Assembly (NCBI RefSeq): GCF_037963865.1
Contig: NZ_CP150170.1
Span: forward strand, 1,550,001 to 1,614,000
Length of the DNA stretch: 64,000 bases
Reading direction: 5' to 3'
Source of the DNA: Paenibacillus sp. FSL R10-2734
Lineage (GTDB): Bacteria; Bacillota; Bacilli; Paenibacillales; Paenibacillaceae
In this document: positions 35,144-43,985 of the stretch, piece after piece
Numbering within the stretch: position 1 is the stretch's first letter
Layout of the letters: each line of letters starts with the position of its first letter
Position numbers and translations under genes: made by a program
The notes under the pieces: generated by a model
What the model was told of the DNA's origin: nothing
What the model saw: the letters and a program-made list of their open reading frames with translations, nothing else
The model's database searches: none

Positions 35144-36037
35144 ATGTTAGCAAAGAATTTATCGACGAGCAGAAAGTTATTTATCATATGTAATGCCATT
35201 ATCATTATAGCCATCACGCTGGCCTGCTTAATACCACTTCTGAATTTATTTGCCCGCTCTCTTAGCGGTTCACAGGCTATCCTGGAGAATAGAGTGAAAT
35301 TATGGCCGGTAGATTTTAACATGGAAGCCTACCGCTTTGTAATGAAAAACAGTGAGTTTTGGACCGCAGTATCAGTAACCTTGAAAAGGGTAGCGCTTGG
35401 AGTTCCTATAAATATGTTATTAACGGTATTGGCAGCTTATCCTTTGTCAAAAAGTGATCATGTGTTTAGGAAAAGAAAATACTACTCAGCTTATTTTATT
35501 TTTCTTATGGTATTTAACGGTGGTTTAATTCCGACTTATATACTTATATCACAACTAGGTTTAATAGATTCTATTTGGTCTCTGGTGCTTCCAGGAGCGG
35601 TACCTATCTTCAACGTTATTCTAGTCATGAATTTCTTCCGGGGATTGCCCGAAGAATTGGAAGAGTCGGCTATGCTGGATGGAGCAAGTCAATGGACAAT
35701 TCTATGGAGAATCTATTTACCATTGTCAAAGCCCTCCATAGCAACAGTTACCCTTTTCAGTCTGATAGGTCATTGGAATGCATGGTTTGATGGGTTGATT
35801 TATTCTAACTTCACATCGCATTATCCTCTTCAATCCTATTTACAAACACTCGTGGTTGATATTCAGAGTGCTATCCTAAGCGGAGATTTGCAGGCTATAG
35901 TCAGTACGATGAATGTAAATGATATTAATTTGAAGGCAGCACAAATTTTCATTTCTATTATTCCCTTGTTTGTTATTTATCCGTTCATGCAGAAGTACTT
36001 TACGGAAGGGTTAACGATTGGCAGTGTAAAAGGGTGA
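35144..36037 (+). CDS. Sugar ABC importer permease 2 (LplC/YtcP type)
   Basis: 297 residues; ATG 35144 after GAAGGAGGGACAACTAG. Six spans; the first is IICNAIIIIAITLACLIPLL. The EAA loop reads LEESAMLDGASQWTILWRIY then LPLSKPSIATV. The final residues FTEGLTIGSVKG are a family signature of the LplC/YtcP group. It completes the lipoprotein/permease/permease operon. A terminator-like hairpin follows about 120 bases on, before the unrelated MFS/M20 operon. Confidence 0.92.
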   Translation: MLAKNLSTSRKLFIICNAIIIIAITLACLIPLLNLFARSLSGSQAILENRVKLWPVDFNMEAYRFVMKNSEFWTAVSVTLKRVALGVPINMLLTVLAAYPLSKSDHVFRKRKYYSAYFIFLMVFNGGLIPTYILISQLGLIDSIWSLVLPGAVPIFNVILVMNFFRGLPEELEESAMLDGASQWTILWRIYLPLSKPSIATVTLFSLIGHWNAWFDGLIYSNFTSHYPLQSYLQTLVVDIQSAILSGDLQAIVSTMNVNDINLKAAQIFISIIPLFVIYPFMQKYFTEGLTIGSVKG

Positions 36038-36155
36038 AACTTCGAGCGCAATTTTAGATGACCTTTTGGGGGAGTCGTGTTTTGATAGCCACTTTCTCTC
36101 TGATGGAAATAGAATTTGTATTCACACAAAGGTTCCAGCTTGTGCTGGGCATGAA

Positions 36156-36200
36156 AGAGTGTGCTAACTCGGGCTTTTCGAGTGAGCGCACTCTATTTTT
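36156..36200 (+). terminator. Terminator after the first sugar importer
   Basis: Imperfect stem AGAGTGTGCT-ACTCG / CGAGT-GCGCACTCT, loop about GGCTTTT, tail ATTTTTAT. Confidence 0.72.
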
Positions 36201-36313
36201 ATACATGAATATGGATAAATAATCGAAAAAATGTTGCTCAATCCGCGACTTGGGATTATAATATTTTCCAAGACCTTTATTAGACCGTAAATAGAACTTA
36301 AGGGGGGAAACCG

Positions 36314-37543
36314 ATGGGAAGCGCAACATTAAGCAGTAAAAAAAAGTATTTCCTATTTTCGCTGGTGTTTCTAGGCTGGATTGTAGATACATTGATGTTA
36401 TCAGGTATGAATGTGGTCATCATTCCAATCAGTAATGAATTTGGATTGAAGGAATCACAGCAGGGATTGATTGTGAGTAGCTTTTTCGTCAGTAGTGCAA
36501 TCATGACACTCATTGGAGGCTGGCTTTCCGATAAATTTGGTTCTAGAAAAATATTAATTACTTGTATGCTGCTGATCTCTGCATTTACATTGGTCAACGG
36601 CATGGTGGGATCCTTGGCCGCATTGATCGCGATTCGCTTTCTTTTGGGATTCGCCGATGGTTTCCTACCAACAGCGAGTGCCGTATCGATTACAGAGTTA
36701 TTCAATAAATCAGAACGAGCACGTGCGAAATCCTATCTATTAGGAGCGCAGATGATTGGCGTAATTCTAGCTTCCTCCATGGCTGCTACGTTATCCGTAT
36801 CTTTAGGCTGGAGAAGTGTATTTTATATCGTTGGCGGTATTGGTGTGCTCGTAACCGTCCTTCTTATTACATATTATCGTCCACCAGGTAAAGGTGCGAT
36901 ACCTATGAAACAGTTACAGAAGAGTAAAGTTCCCTTGAAGCGTTTGGTAAAACATCCATTGCTCTGGACGCTTGTATTGATATATTTTGGTATAAGTATT
37001 GTAAACTGGGGATCGATGACATGGATGCCAACGTATCTCTCGAAGGTAAGACATGTGGATCTGCTCTCGTTGGGATTTTTATCCATGATTCCGAGCTTTG
37101 GGGGCTTAATTGCTTCAATCTTCATCGGGTGGTTGTTAGATAAAAAATGGGGTGGACAGGAGAAGATCGTCATCATTACCTGTTCTATCATCAGTGGTGT
37201 CTGTCTGTATCTACTATCTCATGCATCTAGTGTGGGTATGGTCATTTTCTATCAAACCATTGTGTCGGTCGCCATTATGTCTGCCATGATGTCCATTCTT
37301 ACGCTTCCATTAAAAGTAGTTGCCCCTGAAATGGTAGGTTCATTCATGGGTGTCATGTATTTCCTTGGTGCGGTTGCAGGCGCGATTTCGCCAATGATTA
37401 TTGGTTTTCTAGTTACGAGATTTAATGGCTCATATGATGCGGCCTTCTGGTTCTTGATTCTAATATTAATCATTCCTATTCTTGGTGCGCTTATGCTTCG
37501 GAATAAGAATCATGTCGTTGCTGAGCAGCAAGTAGCGGTATAA
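36314..37543 (+). CDS. MFS transporter
   Basis: 409 residues, 12 membrane spans. The MFS signature between spans 2 and 3 is GGWLSDKFGSRKIL, and the RARAKSYLLGAQMIG region follows span 4-5. The N-terminal SLVFLGWIVDTLMLSGMNVV resembles the anion:cation symporter group. The product is a secondary carrier for a small organic anion or amide. ATG 36314 follows AGGGGGGAAACCG. The M20 amidohydrolase gene follows 14 bases on and a regulator after that, so this carrier probably imports the amidohydrolase substrate, such as an acyl- or aminobenzoyl-amino acid. The substrate is inference. Confidence 0.85.
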   Translation: MGSATLSSKKKYFLFSLVFLGWIVDTLMLSGMNVVIIPISNEFGLKESQQGLIVSSFFVSSAIMTLIGGWLSDKFGSRKILITCMLLISAFTLVNGMVGSLAALIAIRFLLGFADGFLPTASAVSITELFNKSERARAKSYLLGAQMIGVILASSMAATLSVSLGWRSVFYIVGGIGVLVTVLLITYYRPPGKGAIPMKQLQKSKVPLKRLVKHPLLWTLVLIYFGISIVNWGSMTWMPTYLSKVRHVDLLSLGFLSMIPSFGGLIASIFIGWLLDKKWGGQEKIVIITCSIISGVCLYLLSHASSVGMVIFYQTIVSVAIMSAMMSILTLPLKVVAPEMVGSFMGVMYFLGAVAGAISPMIIGFLVTRFNGSYDAAFWFLILILIIPILGALMLRNKNHVVAEQQVAV

Positions 37544-37557
37544 TTAAGGAGAGGTGA

Positions 37558-38985
37558 ATGAACATGAATATGAATCTATTAGACAGATTAACGGATATTA
37601 TTGAGGAAAAAAGAGATACATGGATCGGGATCAGCGATGCGATCTGGGCGTATGCCGAAACAGGGTTTGAAGAGGACCAGTCAGCTGAGTTACTCTGCAC
37701 ATCGCTTGAAGCAGAAGGATTTCAGGTGGATCGTGGAGTTGGCGGAATTAGTACGGCATTTATCGGTAGCTATGGAAGCGGCACGCCTGTCATTGCGATT
37801 CTAGGGGAATTCGATGCCCTATCGGGATTGAGTCAAAAAGCAGGTGTCGCAAGCGCAGAAGAATTGGTGGTTAACGGCAATGGTCATGGCTGTGGGCATA
37901 ACCTATTAGGTACGGGTGCGCTTGCTGCTGCAGTTGCACTTCGTCACTATATGGAGGAGCATCAGATTCAAGGAACGATTCGCTACTACGGCTGTCCAGG
38001 CGAAGAAATTGGCGCAGGTAAGACGTTTATGGTACGGGCAGGGCTGTTTGATGATGTGGATGTGGCTCTGACCTGGCATCCGGGGACAACGAATAATATT
38101 ATGTCGATGAGTTCCCTTGCATGCTACGAAGTTGTATTTGCTTATAAAGGGAAGAGCTCGCACGCTGCTGCAACGCCGCACTTAGGACGGAGCGCATTGG
38201 ATGCGGTCGAGCTAATGAATATTGGAGTTAACTATCTCCGAGAGCATATCATTCCAGAGGCTCGGGTGCATTATGCGGTGACGAATACAGGAGGTATCTC
38301 TCCGAATGTAGTTCAGGCGGAAGCTGAAGTATTGTACTTGATCCGTGCACCACTGGTATCACAGACCGAAGAAGTGTATCAACGTATTTGCGACATTGCA
38401 AGAGGTGCAGCGTTGATGTCAGGCACAGAGGTAGAGATTAAATTTATATCCGCTCTATCTAACTTGGTTCCGAATACAACCTTGGAAACGGTTATGCATC
38501 GCAATTTCACGGCTTTAGGCGTTCCTGTACATAATGAATCGGAAATCGCGTTTGCAGAAGAGATCCGGTCCACGTTATCCGAAGCCGATAAGGCATTTGA
38601 TGTACGCTCGGATCGGCAGCTTGTGGGCAAAGAGCTATCGGATAAGCTGGCACCCTATCATGAGTCTTCAGTGATTCTTCCAGGCTCTACGGACGTGGGT
38701 GATGTCAGCTGGGTCGTTCCAACTGCACAGTGTCAAACGGTATGCGATGCTTTGGGCACACCCTTCCATTCTTGGCAGATGGTGACGCAAGGAGCAACCT
38801 CGATCGGACATAAAGGGATGCTTCATGCAGGAAAAGTCATTGCAGCCACAGCATTGGAGATTATGCAAAATCCAGAGCTGATTGCAGAGGCAAAGGTAGA
38901 GCTACAAGAGCGACTGAACGGCGAAACGTACCGCTCCCCGATTCCACCGGAAGTCATTGAATATGAAATTCAGCGGCAGCGATGA
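37558..38985 (+). CDS. M20-family amidohydrolase (AbgB-like)
   Basis: 475 residues; zinc-dependent hydrolase of amide or peptide bonds in N-acyl or p-aminobenzoyl amino acids. Metal- and catalysis-linked motifs: ILGEFDALSG, NGHGCGHNLLG (the H-x-C-G-H block), YGCPGEEIGAGKTFM with the paired glutamates, and WHPGTTN. The dimerisation domain includes GKSSHAAATPHLGRSALDAV. The long size and GHGCGHN block resemble p-aminobenzoyl-glutamate hydrolase subunit B and related amidohydrolases. ATG 37558 (or 37564) follows AAGGAGAGG. Its stop overlaps the regulator start by 4 bases (ATGA), so the two are coupled. Confidence 0.9.
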   Translation: MNMNMNLLDRLTDIIEEKRDTWIGISDAIWAYAETGFEEDQSAELLCTSLEAEGFQVDRGVGGISTAFIGSYGSGTPVIAILGEFDALSGLSQKAGVASAEELVVNGNGHGCGHNLLGTGALAAAVALRHYMEEHQIQGTIRYYGCPGEEIGAGKTFMVRAGLFDDVDVALTWHPGTTNNIMSMSSLACYEVVFAYKGKSSHAAATPHLGRSALDAVELMNIGVNYLREHIIPEARVHYAVTNTGGISPNVVQAEAEVLYLIRAPLVSQTEEVYQRICDIARGAALMSGTEVEIKFISALSNLVPNTTLETVMHRNFTALGVPVHNESEIAFAEEIRSTLSEADKAFDVRSDRQLVGKELSDKLAPYHESSVILPGSTDVGDVSWVVPTAQCQTVCDALGTPFHSWQMVTQGATSIGHKGMLHAGKVIAATALEIMQNPELIAEAKVELQERLNGETYRSPIPPEVIEYEIQRQR

Positions 38986-40289
38986 GTATTCGCGTTGGAT
39001 TGCTAGGTCCTGCCGATGCCATGGAGGTTCTGAACCAGACATTAACGAAGTATCCTGAATTCCATTGTGTGCCGATCTTATGCCTCACAGAAGAGGACTT
39101 GGTCGAAAAGGTATTTCCGGTCCTTGCTGATATGGACATGTGGTTGTGTACGGGGCCGATTACTTATCAAATTGTGATGGCGTGGGGTGGGATTTCGACC
39201 CCCGTGTTTCATGTTCCTTATCATGGAGGAAGCTTCTTTAAGACGCTCTTGCAAGTAGTGTACAAAGAGAAGGTCAGTGTAAGTGAAATTAGCTTTGACG
39301 GATTTGAGGGGCCTGGAGTAGATTTAAAAGGCGAAATGGAGAGGGCCTTGCAAGAGGCAGATATTTTCGACAAGGTGCAGTATATGAACACGGATACGTT
39401 CGATTTGGATGAACTGACGACGTATCATTACAATCTCTGGGCACAGGGGCGGACGAAGGCAGCGATCACTGGACATCCGATCCATGAGGAACTGCAGAAA
39501 CGGGGCGTGCCCGCCTACCGTGTTCTCCCCCCGACGATGTCGATTCATTCGATTGCCAATCAGATGCTACGAACCTCCGAAATGCTATTTTTCAAAAAAT
39601 CACAAATCACAGTCCAAATGGTTGAAATCCATGTGTATGAGGGGATGAACCAGGACCGGTACTCCTCGGATGAAATGTATAGCATTGAGATTGAATTCAC
39701 GGAGAAACTGTTAGCCTATGCGAAAGAAATTCATGGCTCTCTCAAAACGGTAGGCCCAGGGCGGTATGTTATATTCACAACGCGCGGATTGCTAGAAGAG
39801 ACCACGAACGGATTCAGGGCGGCACCGGATATACATGGTATGGAGAAGCTGGGGCAACAGGGAATTACCTGTGGTATTGGAATGGGTCAGACGGCTTATG
39901 AGGCAGAAATTAACGCGGGCACGGCGCTGTTACACGCGAAGAAATGCGGTAGGGGCAGCTGGATGGTATGTTTCGATGACAAGAGAATAGCGGGGCCATT
40001 AGGGAAGCCAGATCAGCTCATGTATTCCTATGCATCGGAACAATATCATGAGGTCAGTCAGTCTACGACACTGAGCATTGGTACGTTGCAGAAGATCAAA
40101 TCTGTGCTCCGCAAGCGTTCCAGCGAGGAGATCGGCGCAAATGAGCTCGCGCGTTATATGTATATCACTGAGCGAAGTGCGAGACGTATACTGATGGAGC
40201 TGGAAGCGAAGGGATTCGCTCAAGTTGTGGCTGAAGAAAAGCCCCAGACTCGTGGGCGCCCGCGGAAGATTTATCGGATATTATACTAG
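38982..40289 (+). CDS. Transcriptional regulator with degenerate GGDEF-like domain and winged helix
   Basis: 435 residues that I can place only in parts. Residues 1-190 look like an alpha/beta sensory fold (VGLLGPADAMEVLNQTLTKY; LCTGPITYQIVMAWG), somewhat like PrpR-type receptor domains. Residues 210-335 resemble a degenerate nucleotide cyclase: TVGPGRYVIFTTRG stands where GGDEF would be, and CGIGMGQTAYEAEINAGTAL then LHAKKCGRGSW matches the end of GGDEF domains. Residues 375-435 form an HTH (SEEIGANELARYMYITERSA, RRILMELEAKGFAQ) with a basic tail PQTRGRPRKIYRILY. The key GGDEF residues are missing, so it probably binds but does not make a nucleotide. Translationally coupled to the M20 gene, it likely controls that operon. 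Confidence 0.65.
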   Translation: MSIRVGLLGPADAMEVLNQTLTKYPEFHCVPILCLTEEDLVEKVFPVLADMDMWLCTGPITYQIVMAWGGISTPVFHVPYHGGSFFKTLLQVVYKEKVSVSEISFDGFEGPGVDLKGEMERALQEADIFDKVQYMNTDTFDLDELTTYHYNLWAQGRTKAAITGHPIHEELQKRGVPAYRVLPPTMSIHSIANQMLRTSEMLFFKKSQITVQMVEIHVYEGMNQDRYSSDEMYSIEIEFTEKLLAYAKEIHGSLKTVGPGRYVIFTTRGLLEETTNGFRAAPDIHGMEKLGQQGITCGIGMGQTAYEAEINAGTALLHAKKCGRGSWMVCFDDKRIAGPLGKPDQLMYSYASEQYHEVSQSTTLSIGTLQKIKSVLRKRSSEEIGANELARYMYITERSARRILMELEAKGFAQVVAEEKPQTRGRPRKIYRILY

Positions 40290-40343
40290 AAAAGACGACA
40301 ATTCCTAAAGGTAGCTGATATCAAAATATCAGGTAACAATGAA

Positions 40344-40390
40344 CAGAGCAGCAGTTCTTCATTATTGGAGGATTGCTGCTCTGCATTTTT
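40344..40390 (+). terminator. Terminator after the M20/regulator operon
   Basis: Perfect 10-bp stem CAGAGCAGCA/TGCTGCTCTG, 20-base loop, then CATTTTTAG. The 40485-40520 stretch beyond has a run of AATTCAAT repeats just before the next gene. Confidence 0.8.
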
Positions 40391-40538
40391 AGTTTGGGCC
40401 AGCTTACGCCTATCGTCTGCTGAATCGAACAATGATTTTGCTTGGTAATTATGATGAACAATTGGAATGGTTGATGTTATTATAGATTGAATGCAATTCA
40501 ATCCAATTCAATTCAATGAATATAGAAAGGTGCACCTC

Positions 40539-41492
40539 ATGACTTTACAAAAATGGTTTACCCATCCGGTCGGATTGGTTGTAAGCGCACTAACGGCTAC
40601 AATTCTATGGGGGAGTGCGATTCCCTTTGTTAAATTAAGCTATGGTCAGTTACATATTGCTAAAGAGGATATGTTCGAACAGATTTTGTTCGCGGGATAT
40701 CGGTTCGCACTAGCTGGATTTCTACTGTTAGTTATTGTCCGCATATCTAGCTATGGAGCAGAGCGTAAGAAACGACAGGCTGCTGAAATAGCTGGCGTTA
40801 GCAGTGGGAGGGTGTCGTTCTGGCGTATATCCCGCCTGGCGCTGGTGCAGACGTTTCTGCAGTACCTGCTCTTTTATATTGGAATTATGCACAGTTCAGG
40901 TATTCAGGGTGCAATATTATCGGGTTCGGCTTCATTCTTCCAAATGCTATTTGCACAAGCGATGTATCGAAATGAGCCATTCACAAGACGAAAAATAATC
41001 GGTCTACTGCTTGGTTTTTTGGGTGTATTTGCCGTAGGGTTCGGACAAGGTGGAGGGCTTCACTTTGAATTCGGATTTGGTGAAGTATGTCTACTTCTAT
41101 CCGCTGCATTTGGTGCACTCGGTAATGTTCTAGCCAGGCATGAGGCGAGATACGCATCTGTACTTCCCTTGACAGGCAAGCAAATGTTGCTGGGGGGATT
41201 GGCGCTTGCTGCTATTGGAATAGGGAAGCGGGGATTTCTGCCGTTTCAATTCCAGACCGTATCTTTAATAATCTTTATCTACTTGGCACTCGTCTCCGCG
41301 CTTGCTTTTGGAATCTGGAATATGGTGATGAAATATAATCAAGTTGGTAAAGTATCAATGTACTTATTTTTAATTCCGGTATTTGGGGTCATTTTATCCT
41401 CTATTATCTTGGGTGAAACCATTCATCTATTCGTGCTTGCAGCATTGGCTAGTGTTGTAGCTGGTATTATTATAGTGAATCGAGCGGTTTGA
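40539..41492 (+). CDS. EamA/DMT-family transporter
   Basis: 317 residues from ATG 40539, 8 bases after AAAGG; the longer frame from 40491 runs through simple repeats and is rejected. Ten spans in two EamA repeats. The first begins ALTATILWGSAIPFVKLSYG, and the second ends HLFVLAALASVVAGIIIVNR. The GETI before the last span and GSASFFQMLFAQ in span 4 fit the family. Members export amino acids or other metabolites, but no substrate is evident. Single-gene unit with its own terminator; the dispersed repeat element copy 2 follows. Confidence 0.88.
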   Translation: MTLQKWFTHPVGLVVSALTATILWGSAIPFVKLSYGQLHIAKEDMFEQILFAGYRFALAGFLLLVIVRISSYGAERKKRQAAEIAGVSSGRVSFWRISRLALVQTFLQYLLFYIGIMHSSGIQGAILSGSASFFQMLFAQAMYRNEPFTRRKIIGLLLGFLGVFAVGFGQGGGLHFEFGFGEVCLLLSAAFGALGNVLARHEARYASVLPLTGKQMLLGGLALAAIGIGKRGFLPFQFQTVSLIIFIYLALVSALAFGIWNMVMKYNQVGKVSMYLFLIPVFGVILSSIILGETIHLFVLAALASVVAGIIIVNRAV

Positions 41493-41521
41493 TACGGGGT
41501 GATAATGAGCTGGTATGTATT

Positions 41522-41572
41522 AACGATAAAAACTGCAAGCTCATGTTGAGTTGCAGTTTTTATCGTTTTTTT
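41522..41572 (+). terminator. Terminator after the EamA gene
   Basis: Long stem AACGATAAAAACTGCAA / TTGCAGTTTTTATCGTT with T8 tail. Confidence 0.92.
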
Positions 41573-41600
41573 TACTTTAATAGAATTTATAAAATTTCGA

Positions 41601-42194
41601 GACTGCGGAGAAATGTGAAACGAATTCAAGGGATAGGCCTATATTCAACTGGTGGCCATGGGGAGCCCTGTTTTTTAATTAAACACACGCCTTTTTGGGA
41701 TGTATAACGGATCGAGCGGACCTTATATCCTCCGAAATGCATGTTTTAGTCGAGCTTACGGACAAATGTATGCGAAAAATCGCATACAATGTGCCAACGG
41801 TGACGTAAACGAGCCAAATGTATGCGAAAAACCGAATACAATGTGCCGACGGTAACGTAAACGAGCCGAATGTATGCGAAAAACCGAACACAATGTGCCG
41901 CCGGTAACGTAAACGAGCCAAATGTATGCGAAAAACCGAATACAATGTGCCGACGGTAACGTAAACGAGCCAGCGCCGTTATCCGCCCTGAATCACCCGG
42001 GAATGGGTTTGTTATTAGGGAATAAGTGCAATACGGTCCGTCCCTAATATATGTGATCATTTAATCGAAATAAAGGCCATACGGTCCGTAAGCGGAACCT
42101 TACCACGAGGGTGTATATGGATACGAGTATGGAATTACGGATGTACTCAGCTTGTAACTCTACCTCCAAGGACGCCGTCAGGCGTTTTTCTTGT
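41601..42194 (+). repeat. Dispersed 0.6-kb element with 52-bp tandem units, copy 2 (4 units)
   Basis: Same layout as the copy at 16900: left arm from GACTGCGGAGAAATG, with GGTGGCCATGGGGAGCCC. Four units of exactly 52 bp follow at 41765-41972. The right arm contains TTAGGGA...TCCCTAA and ends in hairpin ACGCC-GTCA-GGCGT plus TTTTT. The last stem differs from copy 1 at one position (C-G instead of T-G), which keeps pairing. Unit 1 has a perfect small hairpin GTATGCG-AAAAAT-CGCATAC; other units have one mismatch. It lies between the EamA gene and the convergent ABC exporter operon. Confidence 0.9.
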
Positions 42195-42210
42195 GTGGTA
42201 CAAAGGATTT

Positions 42211-42234
42211 GCAAGCTTCGATTAAGAAGCTTGC
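42211..42234 (-). terminator. Perfect hairpin spanning the exporter operon's last stop codon
   Basis: GCAAGCTTC-GATTAA-GAAGCTTGC, 9-bp perfect stem whose loop contains the stop codon of the downstream exporter gene (minus strand). There is no good U-tract, so it may protect the 3' end or act as a weak terminator. Confidence 0.5.
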
Positions 42235-43985
42235 TCAAACTGGCTATTGTACAGTTCTGCATAGAATCCGTTCTGAGCCAGCAATTCCGCGTGGCTGCCG
42301 CTTTCCAGGATATCGCCGTCCTTCAGGACCAGAATCACATCGGCATTCTTGATCGTGGAGAGTCGGTGTGCGATAACGAAAGACGTTCTGCCTTCCATAA
42401 GCTTATCCATTGCCTGCTGAATCAGCAATTCTGTACGGGTATCCACCGAGCTTGTAGCTTCATCAAGAATGAGCATTGGCGCATCCTTCAGCATCGCGCG
42501 AGCGATGGTCAGCTGCTGCTTTTGTCCGGCGGACAGATTAACCTTATCGTTCAGGACGGTGTTGTATCCGTCACTTAAGGATTTAATGAAGCGGTGCAGG
42601 CCAACGGACTTGCAAGCCTCTATAAGCTTCTCGTCTGTAATATTCTGCTGATTGTAAATCAGATTCTCTTTAATCGTACCCTCAAACAGCCAGGTATCCT
42701 GCAGGACCATACAGAACAGATCATGAATGTTCTCTCTCGTCAGGCTACTGATCGGCGTGTCATCAATGTAGATTTCTCCGCCCGTCAATTCGTTGAACCG
42801 GATAAGCAGATTGACCAGCGTAGTTTTGCCTGCGCCGGTAGGACCAACGATGGCCACTTTTTGCCCAGGTTTTACATCTGTTGAGAAGTTATTGATAATC
42901 AGTTTTTCTGATGTCTCATACGCAAATTGTACTTGGTCAAATTTCACTTTGCCTTTAGCAGTTGGCAATGTGTTCTCTTTGCGGCTCTCGTCTTCCATTT
43001 CCTCTTCCTCTAGGAATTCGAACACGCGTCCACCTGCGGCAGATGCCGATTGCAGACTCTGTGCGGCCTGGGCAATCTGGGCCAACGGCTGGGTGAAGAA
43101 ACGTACATACATAATGAAGGCAACGATAACTCCGAATGAAATCGTGCCATTCATGGCGAGTACACCACCAACGATACAGACGGCGACGAAGCCTAGATTA
43201 CCTATAAAGCCCATCAGCGGTGGCATCAGCCCAGAGAGGAATTGCGCTTTGAAGGCGCTGTTCTTCAGTCCCTGATTCAATTCCTGGAAGGTGGTGCGCA
43301 TTTGGGCTTCCCCGTTATATGCTTTTACAACGTTATGTCCTGTGTAGACTTCTTCAACATGACCGTTAATTTTACCTAAAAATTCCTGCTGGCTGGCAAA
43401 ATACTTCTGCGATTTCTTCATAATGACAGCCATAAGACCAAAGCCGATAATTGTAGCGACGATAGCGGTAAGGGTCATAATTACATTGGTCTTCAGCATC
43501 ATGATAATCGAACCAATGAACATGGCTACGGCAGTCACGACATTACCAACACTCTGATTCATCGCCTGCCCGATGGTATCTACATCATTCGTTACCCGTG
43601 ATAAAATATCACCTGTGGCCGATTTATTATAGTAGGAGATCGGTAGTTTGTTCATTTTATGAGCCAAATCAGTTCTTAATTTCTTCGAGACCTTCTGGGT
43701 AATAATCGACATAATCAAGCCTTGCGAGAGTGACAGCAGCGCACCGATGCCGTAGATTACGACGAGTGTAATGCCAATCGTAGTAATGCCGTCCATATCG
43801 ATGCTGCCAGCGAGACCAGCTGTAATTTTGTCGGTGATCTCGGAGAGTTTATCCGGACCGAATAATGTGAGCACTGTTCCAGCCGCCGCGCAGATTAGCG
43901 CAATGACGATTACTGGAACATATTTGCGGCAGTAGCGGAGCAGCTTGCTCCATGTGTTTGGACCTTTTTTCTTCTTGGTTGTCAT
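42222..43985 (-). CDS. ABC exporter half-transporter B (canonical ATPase)
   Basis: 587 residues: six-span exporter membrane domain, then an ATPase domain. Walker A is GPTGAGKTT, Walker B is MLILDEATSSVD with the catalytic Glu intact, and the switch His is in VIAHRLST. The signature is LSAGQKQQLTIARAM, a slight departure from LSGGQ. The start overlaps the stop of the upstream half-transporter in a TAATG junction. The pair forms a heterodimeric drug- or lipid-type exporter. This half has the normal Walker B but the weaker signature; the partner shows the reverse. That gives one active and one degenerate ATP site. Confidence 0.92.
   Translation of the reverse strand: MTTKKKKGPNTWSKLLRYCRKYVPVIVIALICAAAGTVLTLFGPDKLSEITDKITAGLAGSIDMDGITTIGITLVVIYGIGALLSLSQGLIMSIITQKVSKKLRTDLAHKMNKLPISYYNKSATGDILSRVTNDVDTIGQAMNQSVGNVVTAVAMFIGSIIMMLKTNVIMTLTAIVATIIGFGLMAVIMKKSQKYFASQQEFLGKINGHVEEVYTGHNVVKAYNGEAQMRTTFQELNQGLKNSAFKAQFLSGLMPPLMGFIGNLGFVAVCIVGGVLAMNGTISFGVIVAFIMYVRFFTQPLAQIAQAAQSLQSASAAGGRVFEFLEEEEMEDESRKENTLPTAKGKVKFDQVQFAYETSEKLIINNFSTDVKPGQKVAIVGPTGAGKTTLVNLLIRFNELTGGEIYIDDTPISSLTRENIHDLFCMVLQDTWLFEGTIKENLIYNQQNITDEKLIEACKSVGLHRFIKSLSDGYNTVLNDKVNLSAGQKQQLTIARAMLKDAPMLILDEATSSVDTRTELLIQQAMDKLMEGRTSFVIAHRLSTIKNADVILVLKDGDILESGSHAELLAQNGFYAELYNSQFEQAS

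Noticed and set aside
36054..36392. 112-codon minus-strand ORF
   Set aside because: It crosses the terminator at 36156-36200 and overlaps the MFS start on the other strand.
41679..42060. 88- and 104-codon minus-strand ORFs
   Set aside because: Same cause, within copy 2 of the element.
42111..42578. 155-codon plus-strand ORF
   Set aside because: It spans the right arm of the repeat element and the antisense of the ABC exporter gene.
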